A stretch of DNA of 64,000 nt, taken from Owenia fusiformis (Eukaryota; Annelida; Polychaeta; Sabellida; Oweniidae). The notes beneath the pieces were generated by a model that saw nothing but the letters and a program-made list of their open reading frames with translations, did not search any database and was not told the origin of the DNA. The stretch spans positions 25,127,248 through 25,191,247 of the forward strand of contig CAIIXF020000003.1 of assembly GCA_903813345.2 (NCBI GenBank), in the 5' to 3' direction. Positions 1 to 10,786 of the stretch are shown here, one piece after another. Positions within the stretch are counted from its first letter, which is position 1, and every line of letters begins with the position of its first letter. A program made the translations under genes and the position numbers.

Positions 1-2290
1 AAAATCATATTTTGATCCAATTGAGCAATATGTGATACAGATGTAAATAAACAGACTGTGAAATTTATGGATTTTGAACTGTACCAGCATGTTGTAAAAC
101 TGTTTGATTTTGCACATAATTACTACAATTGGGGTATATGCAGTACATGTATATACTAGAATAGTACTAATGTATCTGGGATGGGAGCAAAGAGGGGGAG
201 GAGGGTTCTTGAGTTACAAATATAGGTGTGCCAAAAACCAAAAAAACTCTCTTTTTTGAACAAAAAAATCAACTTTGAATACCTTTTTATCAGATATACC
301 ACCATGTTAATATAGAATAAAAGATAAGGAAAAACCAACGACAAACATGCAGTTATTGTGAGGAATTTCTATGAATGTCAAGTAGGAAGGACAATAACTA
401 TTCACATCTCCATGTCCTACTTACTGTACTTCTACTTATTTGGCGACCATTTTAATTTGGCGGATCTGCCAAATTGTTAAAGTCTGCCAAATAATTAGCC
501 ACCAAATTCAATATAGTAAATTTGTATGGTATATACCTTTCAATATTGCAAGTCCGCCAAATTAAGTGATCGCCAAATGTTCAAAACAGCAAATCCACAA
601 AAATAAGTTGCACCAAATTAAGTTGAAGTACAGTATCTGCCTTTACAGTGTACAATGAAGTGTTCACATACCATAAACCTGTTGATAAATGTAATGAAGC
701 AATTGAGACAACTAATGCCACTGTATGTTGAACAAGGCAATGAGACTCTAAGCTGGAGTGAAGATTTGATAAATATCAATACAAAATTGGAGTATGATAT
801 GAAAACCACACCTTCTCCTGTCTTAGCTTTTTGATGTCTTTACATACTTTAATTTTCATTGAAGATTTGCACTGAGGACCCGCATGTATCTCAATTGCTA
901 ATTCATACCTGTCTAAAACCCTGCTATGTTAAAAGTAATACTTCTAATATTAGAGGAGGCACACTGTTATGAAGCATGATATTTCAAAGTGTGTGGAAAA
1001 TTTGCAAAAAGGACAAAAATGGCTATTTCCTACACTGTACCACCAGTATATATTAAACAAATAAGACTGTATCAAAATGTAAAAGTACATTATGTTGTAG
1101 ACATAGTAGACTTTTCAGTTTTGCAAAAATACATTTGTTCTTACTTAAAATTGTCAAGAGACATACAATTGGAGTAAAAGGCAAAAAATCTTCAGAATTA
1201 TTTGTTTGATAGTACAAAATGTACCTATTTTTACAGAAATAGTAAAATACAAAACAGAGTTAGTCTTGTATCAATGTACATGTATCAGGATCCTATTTTA
1301 CTTCCATTTCAGAGGTAATGTATGTAGAGGGTTATAAGGGCTGGACGCAAGACTAATGAACACCCTACATGTATGTCATAATATTTCTGTTATGGGTAAA
1401 ACTATTTTTGAAATCAACTCCTCAATGCAGTTGACATGCCCATTATTTTTAAATATTTCTAAATGTGTTATACAGTATAAAGATAAGAAATATCTTTGTA
1501 AAAAGACATTTGATGGTTTATTTAACATACCAATGAAAAAAACTGTCGATTTGGTCCCTAATTTTGAATTTCTAAAATAGGAAGCATCAGCTATTGTGAA
1601 AAATGATAAAAAAGCAAATCATCGAGAAATTCAAATAAATGATCTGTCATCATCATTGAAGGAATACAAAGTAAAAGAAGGATTGTTGATGTTCAGCAAA
1701 ATTGTTTAATCAAATTTCGCAAAATTTCCATGGATACAGAAAATCTAATAGGTTTAAAAAAAATTACACAAATAGTTGCTAGAGGATAACGTTTCTATCT
1801 TGTTTATCCTATAGATACTAAATATATATGAGGTGGGTGTCACAACTCAAGATCTTTTTGATATAAGCTCTGTCAAAAATTGTATCCGCTAGTATCTGAT
1901 GATTCCACAGGATAAACATCATGTCAAAAATTGTTTCACTTATTGATAAAGCCCATTACTTGCAGAGATGGATGATATCCACCAATGGATAATAATGATA
2001 TCCCTCAAAAATCAAAGGATATCCTTTACAAATACCACAATCTAACATGAAGTACTTAATTGATATGTACATGTACATGAAACAACATCTGCATGCAAAT
2101 ACCACAACTATATATATACATGTATATATATATACTCGTATGTATAACCTAACAATGTTCAATATATGAGAGATATTACAATTATCATAAAACAGTTTGT
2201 TCACTGCCTATTCGATGTTCAGGTTACATGTTAAAGGTTCAAATTGTATATTTTTATCGTCAGTTAAATTAAACCTAGCAATGTTGTATG
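1..2290. other. No convincing gene; AT-rich intergenic DNA with short repeats
   Basis: Open frames here are short and lack recognisable domains. One stretch at 1356-1580 (+) continues past a stop in the same frame with a few further stops and could be a decayed gene, but I recognise nothing in it. At 430-625 the words TTTGGC and GCCAAATTAA recur on both strands; the same word pair recurs at 2690-2835 and 22140-22300, which suggests a dispersed repeat family. Confidence 0.5.
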
Positions 2291-2295
2291 ATATT

Positions 2296-2643
2296 ACAGG
2301 GTGGGCCAAAAAAGTAACAAATGTTAATAACTCAGTTATCCAACATGGCCATTTTACAAAATAAGCTCCAAATGCTGAAATATGCCAAAATCATCCAATA
2401 TGACTTGCCAGAATTGTATCTTTGGAGCTATTTCAAAGATAATGTCTAAACTAACAACCATAGAAGCATTTAAAGTTTAGACCAACATTTTGAGCATGTT
2501 TTGTAAAATGGCCATAAAATCACGACCATTTGGAATAAACCAATGAATCTTGGTAGAATCAAAGAAAACAAGGTTTAATTGTGCCAAACATAACCTTTGA
2601 GTTATCAACATTTGTTTGTGTTACCTTTTTTGGCTCACCCTGT
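2296..2643. mobile_element. MITE with CAGGGTG inverted termini and TA target duplication
   Basis: The left end reads CAGGGTGGGCCAAAAAAGTA and the right end is its near-exact reverse complement, ending CACCCTG. Both ends abut TA, the target duplication of Tc1/mariner-type transposons. At about 346 bp it carries no transposase. Shorter internal segments (for example the AAAATGGCCAT stretch) also occur inverted. Three other elements in the window share the CAGGGTG ends and TA flanks (21720-21943, 52765-53710, 56106-56464). Confidence 0.8.
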
Positions 2644-2689
2644 ACATAACTTTTCTAAAAAGATAGTTTTACTGTAAACTGTCAAGTGA

Positions 2690-2835
2690 ATTAATTTGGC
2701 ATTTTCACCATTTTCTAAAATTCGGCATATTTTTGTGAGATTTGAGTAAAAGTAGTTTAATGATAATCACATTCTCATGCAGTAAAATTTGAGAACTGCC
2801 AAATTAAATTGGGCACCAAAATTAGGCTTACTGCA
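2690..2835. repeat. Dispersed AATTTGGC-type repeat copy
   Basis: The segment opens with AATTTGGCATTTTCACC and closes with GCCAAATTAAATTGG, so its ends are roughly inverted. A related copy lies at 22140-22300 inside an intron of the EF-hand gene, with the same opening and closing words. Probably a short non-autonomous element; class unknown. Confidence 0.5.
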
Positions 2836-2980
2836 CCTTAAATTGCTGCTTAGATATGTACAGACAACCTGATGTTTATAATCAAAATGATAATTGCAGT
2901 ATGGAATTAACATTAAAGTGAAGGAATGCATGCAATTTCAACCAACCACACATGTACATTGAATAAATAATTACATTTCT

Positions 2981-4165
2981 TTATGAATAATATAGAGAAA
3001 AAGTACTCCGTCGAATTGCGGCTGATAGATTAGGATTTGGGTCAGGTTCCTCAGTCATAAGTCTGATTTTTTCCCACTCGTGACTTTTTGTGGATTTCCT
3101 TACTGCATCAACTACGGCTTGCACATAAAGGCCATCTTCAAATGTTGCACTGATGCAAACTGGATCACGTGACCAACCATGCTTATCTTCAACAAGTTTA
3201 AATGCGTCCTTCACAGAGTCAATTAACTTGATCATGCCTTTGAGGTAAGGAGTCGGAAGATCCGCTCGAATGCTTTCAGAGACTCCAGATTTTTGTTCGT
3301 CCAGAATATTCAATACATCCTTATGTATTAACTCTTCTTTCAATGAGTCAGATTTTTGTCCATACAAATCTGCTCCGCGTGCTATGAGACGTCCCTTACT
3401 TCCACAAACCAGGATTTCATGACTATACTGTCCCGGAACATGGTTGTTAAGTGTGACCGTGGCTGCCGCCCCACGATTTAACTCCATTTGGAATGTACAA
3501 TAATCATCACTGGTTATTTGTCGAATTCCACAGATTTTATCAGTTTGCTTGGTGAACGTACGCAGCATGCCATGTACCCGAGTTGCAGTCTGATTGGTTA
3601 GGAATGTGATGACATCAATAATGCCACTGCCATGGATATTCAGTACTCCTCCGCCCATAAGATCATCGCACGTCCAGTCATATTTCTCCTTTAGGAGACT
3701 TCCACTGTGAACTCTAGCTTCAATCAAATATAAATCCCCAATATACCCATCATCCAACAAGTTCTTCATTTTTGTAAATGCTGGTACAAAACGTAATCCA
3801 TGACACATAATTGACATTAGTGAAGGATAGTACCTTGCTGCATTAACCATTTTGAATGCATCAAGCTGTTCTGGACCAGCGGGCGGGGCACATATGACAT
3901 GTTTGCCTATTCCTAACGCTTTAACAGCAACGGGCGATTGTAAATGAGGCGGACAAGCAATGAACACCAAATCAACCTCTTTATGTAAAAGTACCTCATC
4001 CACTTTATTTGTACTAAAGGGAATGGATAAATCTCGAGCTACGTCATCTGCTAACTCCTTGGTGCGTCCCCATAATGCCTCAACTTTGAATCCACAACTT
4101 TTGAAAATTGGGACCAAACATCGAATTGTTGTTCCAGTTCCAAATACCCCGATTCCCGGCTGCAT
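2981..4165 (-). CDS. GFOD: Glucose-fructose oxidoreductase domain protein (GFOD1/GFOD2 family)
   Basis: A 394-residue open frame matches the GFOD1/GFOD2 family over its full length (human members are about 390 residues). The N-terminus has a Rossmann-type glycine motif (GIGVFGTG, residues 4-11) for dinucleotide binding, followed by family-typical stretches such as ALWGRTKE, DEVLLH, KYDWTCDDLMGGG, GIRQITSDDYCTFQM and near the end RLMTEEP. The start is the first Met, giving the usual family N-terminus. The reading frame is uninterrupted, so the gene is intronless here, whereas vertebrate GFOD genes as I recall have a split coding region. In animals the family is secreted or matrix-associated, with little established enzymology; the substrate cannot be told from sequence. 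GFOD1 versus GFOD2 orthology is not decided: a single ancestral gene is likely outside vertebrates. Confidence 0.93.
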   Translation of the reverse strand: MQPGIGVFGTGTTIRCLVPIFKSCGFKVEALWGRTKELADDVARDLSIPFSTNKVDEVLLHKEVDLVFIACPPHLQSPVAVKALGIGKHVICAPPAGPEQLDAFKMVNAARYYPSLMSIMCHGLRFVPAFTKMKNLLDDGYIGDLYLIEARVHSGSLLKEKYDWTCDDLMGGGVLNIHGSGIIDVITFLTNQTATRVHGMLRTFTKQTDKICGIRQITSDDYCTFQMELNRGAAATVTLNNHVPGQYSHEILVCGSKGRLIARGADLYGQKSDSLKEELIHKDVLNILDEQKSGVSESIRADLPTPYLKGMIKLIDSVKDAFKLVEDKHGWSRDPVCISATFEDGLYVQAVVDAVRKSTKSHEWEKIRLMTEEPDPNPNLSAAIRRSTFSLYYS

Positions 4166-4898
4166 ATCGATTATTATTCCATATTACTATGCCTATTACA
4201 TACTCCAGTCTTGTGAACACGTTTCAAACACTTCAATTTTGCTTGATTAAACCTCTAAATGTCAGAAATATTGAAATGAATTCCAAATTTTCATAAATTT
4301 TTTGACCTCCTCTTGCGACTGACTATCGATAAATCATAATTTTACGACATCTTGATAATTAATACTAATTATTTTTATTTTAGTAGCAGATTCAGTACTT
4401 TTCCAGTATATCATGGTGTATATTGCAATGTGATTGTCCAAGAAAATGATACATTTTAGTTATTCTAATGAGTCAATTATCAATTTTACGACACTATGTC
4501 TTATCAGTTCATTTACGATACCCGGATGTCCAAAGTTATACAACATTTTAAAACCTCTGCCTTTTCGAGACTTTGGTCAAATATAGGGACAGCTGTGAGC
4601 AGACAATGTATGTGATCGTATTTATAAATTTTTTCTTTACATTTCTAGTCTATATTTTGCTAGATAGGGGTAGATGTAATGACATTTTTAATCAATCTAA
4701 AAAAGTAAATTCAAATATTTGGAATATTGCAATAAACATTTTGCCCACAGGAGGTTTCTCTTGCAAGAAAGATCAATTTGCAAGACAATCATTTCCATAG
4801 TCAGTTATATTTACTTTGTCTCAGCGTACCGTATGTGCATACATATCAGGGGCGTCACTTGTCTTTTTCCAAGGGTTGCATTATTGTATACGTTAAGG

Positions 4899-5012
4899 CT
4901 AGAGTACCGACAATTGTCGGTACTCTAGACTCTGATGTGGTGGCACGCTAGAGGACCGACAAATAAATTGTCGGTACGGGAGATATGCTGTGTTTACACG
5001 CTAGAGGACCGA
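4899..5012. repeat. Cluster of ACCGACAATTGTCGGT palindromes (left cluster)
   Basis: A perfect 30-bp palindrome lies at 4899-4928, centred on ACCGACAATTGTCGGT and flanked by CTAGAGT/ACTCTAG. Two further variants follow, each preceded by CACGCTAGAGG: one with a widened centre (about 4951-4976) and one half-site (about 5001-5012). The same palindrome returns three times at about 6634-6740. The pairing of clusters around a 1.7-kb segment looks like ends of a mobile element, but no transposase is visible. Confidence 0.6.
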
Positions 5013-5229
5013 CAAATATTGATTTTCGAATTTTCTGGCGCATGCGCAATGCGCGGGGGGATATTTCAGATATCATACGGATATTTTGGGAACAAGTGCA
5101 AAACCCGGGGAGGGCATTAGCCCCGGTTACCCGGGGATTACCAAACCCAGGTCAAAAAATGGTAGCCCGGGAACAGGGAATGGTAGTAAAAACGTTGAAA
5201 GGCCCAATAAAAAACATGAACAAGTAAGA

Positions 5230-6450
5230 CGTTAGAGAGCTATTAATGCAGAGTAAACGGCTATATATATTCTAAACAGATAGGATATTTCTCCTGAGCC
5301 GATCAGGCGTAGAAAGGGGCGTTTGCCATTAGATAGAAGAAAATAGCTAGAATGTTTTTTATTTGAAGCTTATGGTATGAGGTTCCATATCCATCCGCCA
5401 AAAGGTATATAGTCCATTTAAAAACCTGTGGTATCGTTCTAAATAATTACCCATAGTTGGCTTCTAGGGTACCTAGTATGCCACTATTTGGTGTCAAAAT
5501 AAAGAGGAGTTCAACTTTCATTTGAATTACGGAAATAGCGATGTAGGTCAAAATAGTTCCGAACGTGAGCATGTTTACTACGCGTTTGCCCGTCATATCA
5601 GAATTGAGGAAGTGGTAGCAAACGCGAGTTACAATAAACGGACGCTGATATCTCAAAAAGTAACCTGACTCCCTATAATTTGATGTAGGTCAATCGAACC
5701 CCTATATGGACAGGTGCATTTTGATATATAACACTATGGGGGTAAGCGTTTCATAGTTGGTCACGAACGCCATATGTGCAAAGTATTGTTATGAATTTTC
5801 GAATTTGGTACTAGTACCTTATAGCACAATTTTTGATGGAAGTTGCATTTGGCTCCCTTAGTTAATGGCCACGATTCCATCTCGCATGAGAGCTACCAAA
5901 CGCAAAGTAAACAGTGATATATTCCAAATGGGATATTTCTCTTGTGCCATGGGCGTAGCCAGGGGGGGTGCGATGGGTGCGATCGCACCCCCCATTACCT
6001 TTGAAAATATGACCATTGGATAGAGGTAGAAAAGAGCTTTAAAATGCTTTTATTTGAAGCTTCTAGCTCAATTTTGAAGGAAGTTGCATCAATTTTTGTA
6101 AAATTCAAAAGAAATCTTAATTTTTTGTGTTGCTTATGGCAAAATCGCACCCCCCTGACCGAAAACTGAAAAATTTTCGGCGATCGCACCCCCCCTGACT
6201 GAAAGCTGGCTACGCCCCTGTGTGCCATGGCGTAGTAAGGGTAGAGAGCGACGGGGGCGAAAGCATCCCCTCCCCTAACTGTATATATCGACCCATTAGA
6301 TAGAACAAGAAAAGAGCTTTAAAATGTTTTTTAATTGAAGTTTGTAGGACAATTTTGATGGAAGTTGAATCAATTTTTGTCGAAATAAATTATGGCTCAC
6401 TACAAGTTAATGCCTGTACGATTCCATACTGGAAAAGAAGCACTATGTCC
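5230..6450. repeat. Three diverged copies of a ~300-500 bp repeat unit
   Basis: The phrase AAAGAGCTTTAAAATG, then a TTTGAAGCTT-like word, then AATTTTGA-GGAAGTTG and CAATTTTTGT, occurs at about 6030-6100 and 6313-6385, with a weaker copy at 5335-5385 and 5825-5850. Each copy is preceded by a CATTAGATAGA-like word. No reading frame is conserved between copies, so this is a tandemly repeated non-coding unit, probably part of a larger element. Confidence 0.55.
5951..6222. mobile_element. Foldback element (GGGCGTAGCCAGG ends) with target-site duplication
   Basis: The left end GGGCGTAGCCAGGGGGG and the right end CTGGCTACGCCCC are inverted repeats, and GATCGCACCCCCC recurs inside. The sequence TGTGCCATGG is present at both flanks (5943-5952 and 6221-6230), consistent with a target duplication of roughly 8-10 bp, as made by hAT-like elements. 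It lies inside one unit of the surrounding repeat block, so it is a younger, nested insertion. Confidence 0.7.
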
Positions 6451-6469
6451 CCCTCAAAAGAAAAAAGTA

Positions 6470-6545
6470 GGTCTTGCCGGGATTCGAACTCGGGACCGAA
6501 TGTGTTCAAGTCGTGCTCGCTAACCACTAGACTACCAGTGATGTG
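6470..6545 (-). pseudogene. tRNA-like Pol III remnant (tRNA pseudogene or SINE head)
   Basis: On the minus strand an A-box match (TAGTCTAGTGG) and a B-box match (GTTCGAATC) have tRNA spacing, and a T-arm loop TTCGAAT is present. A TTTTTT run follows the 3' end by three bases, like a Pol III terminator. The acceptor stem does not pair (TCACTGG against CAAGACC), and no regular anticodon stem forms, so this is unlikely to be a working tRNA. A tRNA-derived SINE head is the alternative. Confidence 0.6.
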
Positions 6546-6633
6546 GTTATTTCTAAACGTAAAAGTAGTGGATTTATTTATGAAATTGTCGGCTCTCTAG
6601 CAAAAACACGTAGCAGCCACTTGCGTACCGACA

Positions 6634-6745
6634 ATTGTCGGTTCTCTATCTGGCACTACTAGTTGACGATAGAGTGCCGACAATTGTCGGTACCCCAGCA
6701 AATACCCCAGGACAGTCTCCAGTACCGACAATTGTCGGTCCTGGA
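6634..6745. repeat. Cluster of ACCGACAATTGTCGGT palindromes (right cluster)
   Basis: Three copies of the core palindrome GCCGACAATTGTCGGT or ACCGACAATTGTCGGT lie within about 110 bp, separated by unrelated short sequences. They match the cluster at 4899-5012. Confidence 0.6.
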
Positions 6746-7164
6746 GCCACTCCGTATTGTATACGAAAATAAAACAGTCTCCATCATAGGCCCCTGCAAC
6801 ATTCTTGAAAATAATCTAGTCGAGATCTGTAATAGGGCGCTCTTAATGCACATTTTGAAATACAGTCTTAAAACTGATCTTGACTCGATGTTCCCAGGGC
6901 CTATGGTCTCTTTTTCCTCAGCACAATCAACAAAATCCATGTGGAAATGAAATTGCACCTTTCAGATGTACATGTATTAAGCCCGTATTAGCAAGCACCG
7001 AATATAGAAATGTGCTATTTAGATTATTGGCATGCTGTATAAACATACTATCATAACTGTTATGTTGTAAAACAATATTTATACTGAATAGGAATGTATT
7101 AAATACATTTTTGTTTTTATTGTTTTCAGCCTCACAATCCCTCGACTCAAAGAAGGTACACACA

Positions 7165-9812
7165 ATGGCTCTACTTGATCCAAATATTGAGACAAAAAAG
7201 GCAACATTTGCTCTCAGCTGATTTTGGTTCCCCGAGGCACAGTTTGGTTGTGCCCCGGGGGTGATCCGAACTCGTGTAGGGTATACGGGTGGAACTACAA
7301 AGTTCCCCACCTACAGGAATTTGTAAGTGTATATTGGTTGTTCATGTACCTGCCTACAGTATAGGGACAAACCTTTTATAGTCAAGAAAGCACAAAGGGC
7401 AACATGAGAAAATAATGTAAACTTTTTCATATTCTGTTCAGAAGCATTGTAAATGATTTTTATTTTAAGGTCATTTCTTTATAAACAGTATTAAAATTAA
7501 TAGGCATGAGTTTGAGTTATTACATTTTAAATCCCACGTAATATATAATGTTTAATTACACAATATATTTTACCTTATGCCAACTTAAACGAAGTACATA
7601 TTTCCACCTCATATAAATGCCTATATACAGATTAACATTGAATAAAAAAAAAATGCACTGTACTGCTGAGTAAAATATACTGCAACTGTTGTAAAATGAA
7701 GGTAAAAGTACCTTCCCCAGGAATTAATATGACTATGGAGTGAAATGTCACTTAGAAATATAACTTGAATAAAAATATAATCATACTACAAAGTACAAAT
7801 GCAAATTTCATTTATTTTCAGGGGAGATCACACAGAAACTGTTGATATTGATTTTGATCCTGATGTTACAAGTTACGAAAAACTCCTGGAAAAGTTCTGG
7901 AAGTCTCACAATCCAACACAGTCACACAGTCGGCAATACATGTCGGCCATTTTCTTCCATGGTAATGAGCAACGAGTTCAGGCTGAGACCAGCATGAAAG
8001 AACAGCAGAGCAATCTAGCCCAGCCTATTGCAACTAAAATCCTACCCGCACACCAGTTTTATGTTGCTGAAGAGTAAGACATTTTGTTTTATGTCACTAT
8101 TTAAAGAATTCTCCTTTTCGCAGTTCGCTCTTTGAATCAGAACGTTCGCAAATATGCACTGAAAAAGCACTCAAAAAGGACAAAATTTGATTGGTCAATA
8201 TTTTCCCACTATGCATTTCGCGTAGCTATTTGCGTGACACGAAAGTTCTAAATCAAACTAATTACTCAATTTTGTTTTTACACCCGCACGCTAAATAAAA
8301 CAATGACACCATCGTAAGTATTCTTCTTTGTCATTGCTTTAATGGTCAGTATACCGAGTTTAATCAATAAAAGATTGTACAATGAACAACAAAATTCGGA
8401 AACGAGTACTATACATTTGCTTTCGGACCACTGAACAGATTGACCTAGATAATAGCGACGCGTCTTCTTTGGTCTACTGCTCAGTTGTGGGTTTTCAACG
8501 TAACTCTATAATGTAATTTGAAGATGAATACTTTTATTCAGTTGTTGCATCGATGTCGCAGTTTGTAGTGCGGTAAGATTGGCATGAAAGTATTAAAAGT
8601 CGAATGGAATTGTTTTTTCCAATATGGCGACTAGTCTACTGATCACGTGACCTTCTCTTTTGGAATATTTTCTCACTTTTCAATCATCGTTTTCACCACT
8701 CTATGAATTAATACAATGAAAAAAATAGCTGTTATATTAAGATTAATGAGAGATCAATCGTTTCTAATAATTTTTTCTGTACTCTCGTACGGGAATATGA
8801 ACGAATATATCGTTTGAAAAATAGGTGTGAAAATCCCCATGTTAAACCTATGAGGGAAAATAAGGAAGTATAAATTTGTTCCTCCGCGAACTGCATCATG
8901 GGAAATATTTTGCCCTTATAAGGAAAGATTTTCGCGTCTTCTCTTTTGAAGAGGGAACAACGATTTCGATAATTGCACGTTCAGTTGAAAATAGTAACTA
9001 TACATAGGTTTTGGGCTAATACAAAGATGGCAGCAGCAGTATAAATAAACACAAACTGATTATTAAAAAATTATTTCTATCGGCCTTCAGTCTTATGCTA
9101 CACTATCCTAAAAAATCACTGTTCATCTATGAAATTAAATTTAATTTCCAGTTACCATCAGAAATACATGCTGCGTAACAGTAGAGATTTGTTTGATAGC
9201 CTCGGCCTAGATGGGGAAGATTTAGTTAAGTCACATGCCGCAGCCAGAGCCAATGGTTATGTGGCTGGCTTTGGAAAGCTTCAGGACTTCAATAATGTAA
9301 GTATGGAAACAGGACTTATCCAAAATGCCACTCAGAATATCCTGAGTTCACATATTTAAAGGTTTTTATCATAAAGTCAATGAAAGAATAAAGAAACTGA
9401 AAGAAATCGTCAAATTGTATTGTCCAGAGAGATGCTTGGATATTAGTGGTATGAATGCCCTTTTTGTTTTTGCTTCAGTGAGATTTTGAAACATACTAGA
9501 AAGTGATAATCATGTTCTTGCTCAGTACCTCAGATATAGCCTCAGTCTCCAGATGTTCAACTGTTTTTGACCATAAGATCCACATAGGCTAACCTAACAA
9601 TAAACTGTCCACTTATTTTACCACAGTAGTAAGGCATTAGTTGAAGTAACGAAAAACCAATATGCATGTTGATTATCGACTCTAAAAAACATAGTTGATC
9701 TTATTTTGACTTAACCTTAATATATATATTTCAGGAATGTGAAAAGATAGGTTTAAGCAAGCTTCAAATTGACCTCCTCCGCAAGACTCTCAAGTTCTTA
9801 CGTGGTGAATAG
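7165..9812 (+). CDS. msrA: Peptide-methionine (S)-S-oxide reductase, selenocysteine type (in-frame TGA)
   Basis: Four exons join in phase: 7165-7322, 7822-8073, 9152-9296 and 9735-9812, giving 210 residues counting TGA 7219-7221 as Sec19. The enzyme reduces methionine-S-sulfoxide in proteins. Family motifs run in order: ATFALS-U-FWFPEAQFG at the catalytic site (normally G-C-F-W), GVIRTRVGYTGG, PTYRNLGDHTETVDIDFDP, a variant of the HDPTQ motif (SHNPTQSHSRQY), and AEDYHQKYMLRN. The residues after the TGA stay fully conserved, so the frame is read through. All junctions have GT/AG borders. The exon is open upstream of Met1, so an upstream leader exon is possible. The C-terminal part after YHQKY (DSLGLDGEDLV... 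) differs from vertebrate MSRA. Cys28, plus one Cys in each alternative last exon, are candidate resolving cysteines. A SECIS-like hairpin lies downstream at 10787-10870. Confidence 0.88.
7219..7221 (+). other. msrA: Predicted selenocysteine codon (TGA) at MsrA catalytic position
   Basis: The TGA replaces the catalytic Cys of the G-C-F-W motif; the following FWFPEAQFG and all downstream exons remain in frame and conserved. Exchange of Cys and Sec at exactly this position is known for MsrA from green algae and some invertebrates. The codon needs a downstream SECIS, and a candidate is present. Confidence 0.85.
8074..9151 (+). other. MsrA intron 2; no gene seen inside
   Basis: Donor GTAAGA and acceptor TTTCCAG bound a 1.08-kb intron without a credible exon. 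A short segment near 9004-9050 (CATAGGTTTTGGG...AAAGATGGCAGCAGC) recurs at about 42128-42163, so at least part of the intron is dispersed repeat. Confidence 0.5.
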
Positions 9813-9937
9813 TGATTGGCCTTGTTCAATCAATTTCGGACTGAGAAACTATTTCTTTGTGAGACAAATTTCAGTTTGTCCATACAGAACACTGAAATGT
9901 TATTAAAATTATGTAACTGTATTATATACTGTTTCAG

Positions 9938-10009
9938 GAGTTTGAAAAGGTTGGTTATAGCAAGCGGCAAATTGACCTCATTTGCAAAGCCATCCAGAGG
10001 AGGTCCTAA
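9938..10009 (+). CDS. msrA: Alternative terminal exon of MsrA
   Basis: A second copy of the last coding exon starts after TGTTTCAG in the same phase (0) as exon 9735-9812. It encodes a 23-residue end, EFEKVGYSKRQIDL followed by ICKAIQRRS, against ECEKIGLSKLQIDL followed by LRKTLKFLRGE. The similarity extends into the 3' flank (AGTGATTG..CTTGTTCAAT in both), so exon plus flank arose by tandem duplication of about 200 bp. Both copies keep an acceptor, an open frame and a stop, so both may be used; the protein would be 208 residues with this exon. Each version supplies one Cys, at a different position. Confidence 0.75.
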   Translation, partial: EFEKVGYSKRQIDLICKAIQRRS

Positions 10010-10786
10010 CATGGTTGATTCCAGATTCTAAATCTTAATGGTTGCCCAGTGATTGACTTGTTCAATAAAATGAAATTGTATTACGCACTTTGGAATACTT
10101 TGGGACTCTTAATGCAATTTTTGCACATACTGAATAAAATACACAAAATTAAAAATGTATAAGATTTTCAATGCAATATGCAAAATGTTACATACATGCA
10201 CATAAATTCAGTCTGACACTCATTCTCAAGAACTACCTCGAATTGATCCTCAGTTCAATTACTTGGACTATGTTTTTCTTGAGGTGTTGTGTTAGACTGT
10301 ATCATATAGACAGGGTAATTACTCAATATCAGCTGGCCTGATTACTGTTTGCTTATACTCTGCTTTTTACACTAAGAGGGATTATTTACAGGGAATATCA
10401 CAAGGAAAATTCTTGATATTAATCAAGCAAATGTAGTGACCAAATGTATATATGGTATCCAGACCAGTGAATAACAGATATATCCCATGATCACTGTAAA
10501 GTTAGATGAATTAGCATTCATCATCTTATAACTCACTGTTAACACAGTACCTGAATTTTTATGGGACTATTTAATTATATGACACATGTCTCTGTTTGAA
10601 CATGGAATTTTCTCTTGAAAGCCCACATTTGAATTTATTTACTTTGATATACAAAGTAACTGTATAGCATAGTCAGTAAAGATAGAATCAGATATTATAA
10701 TATAGTTTACCTCTGATTATTTATATTGATATTTTATCTACACTAATGTTTGTATTCAATATTTTAAGCCTTGTTAAGATGTTTTT

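Noticed and set aside
1356-1800. Frame beginning at 1356 as a gene
   Set aside because: Frame is interrupted several times and no domain could be recognised; at best a decayed remnant.
3960-4296. Plus-strand open frames overlapping the GFOD start
   Set aside because: Antisense shadows of a strongly conserved minus-strand gene.
7219-7221. TGA in MsrA as a pseudogene-making stop
   Set aside because: It falls exactly on the Cys/Sec exchange site, downstream exons are intact and in phase, and a SECIS-like hairpin follows.
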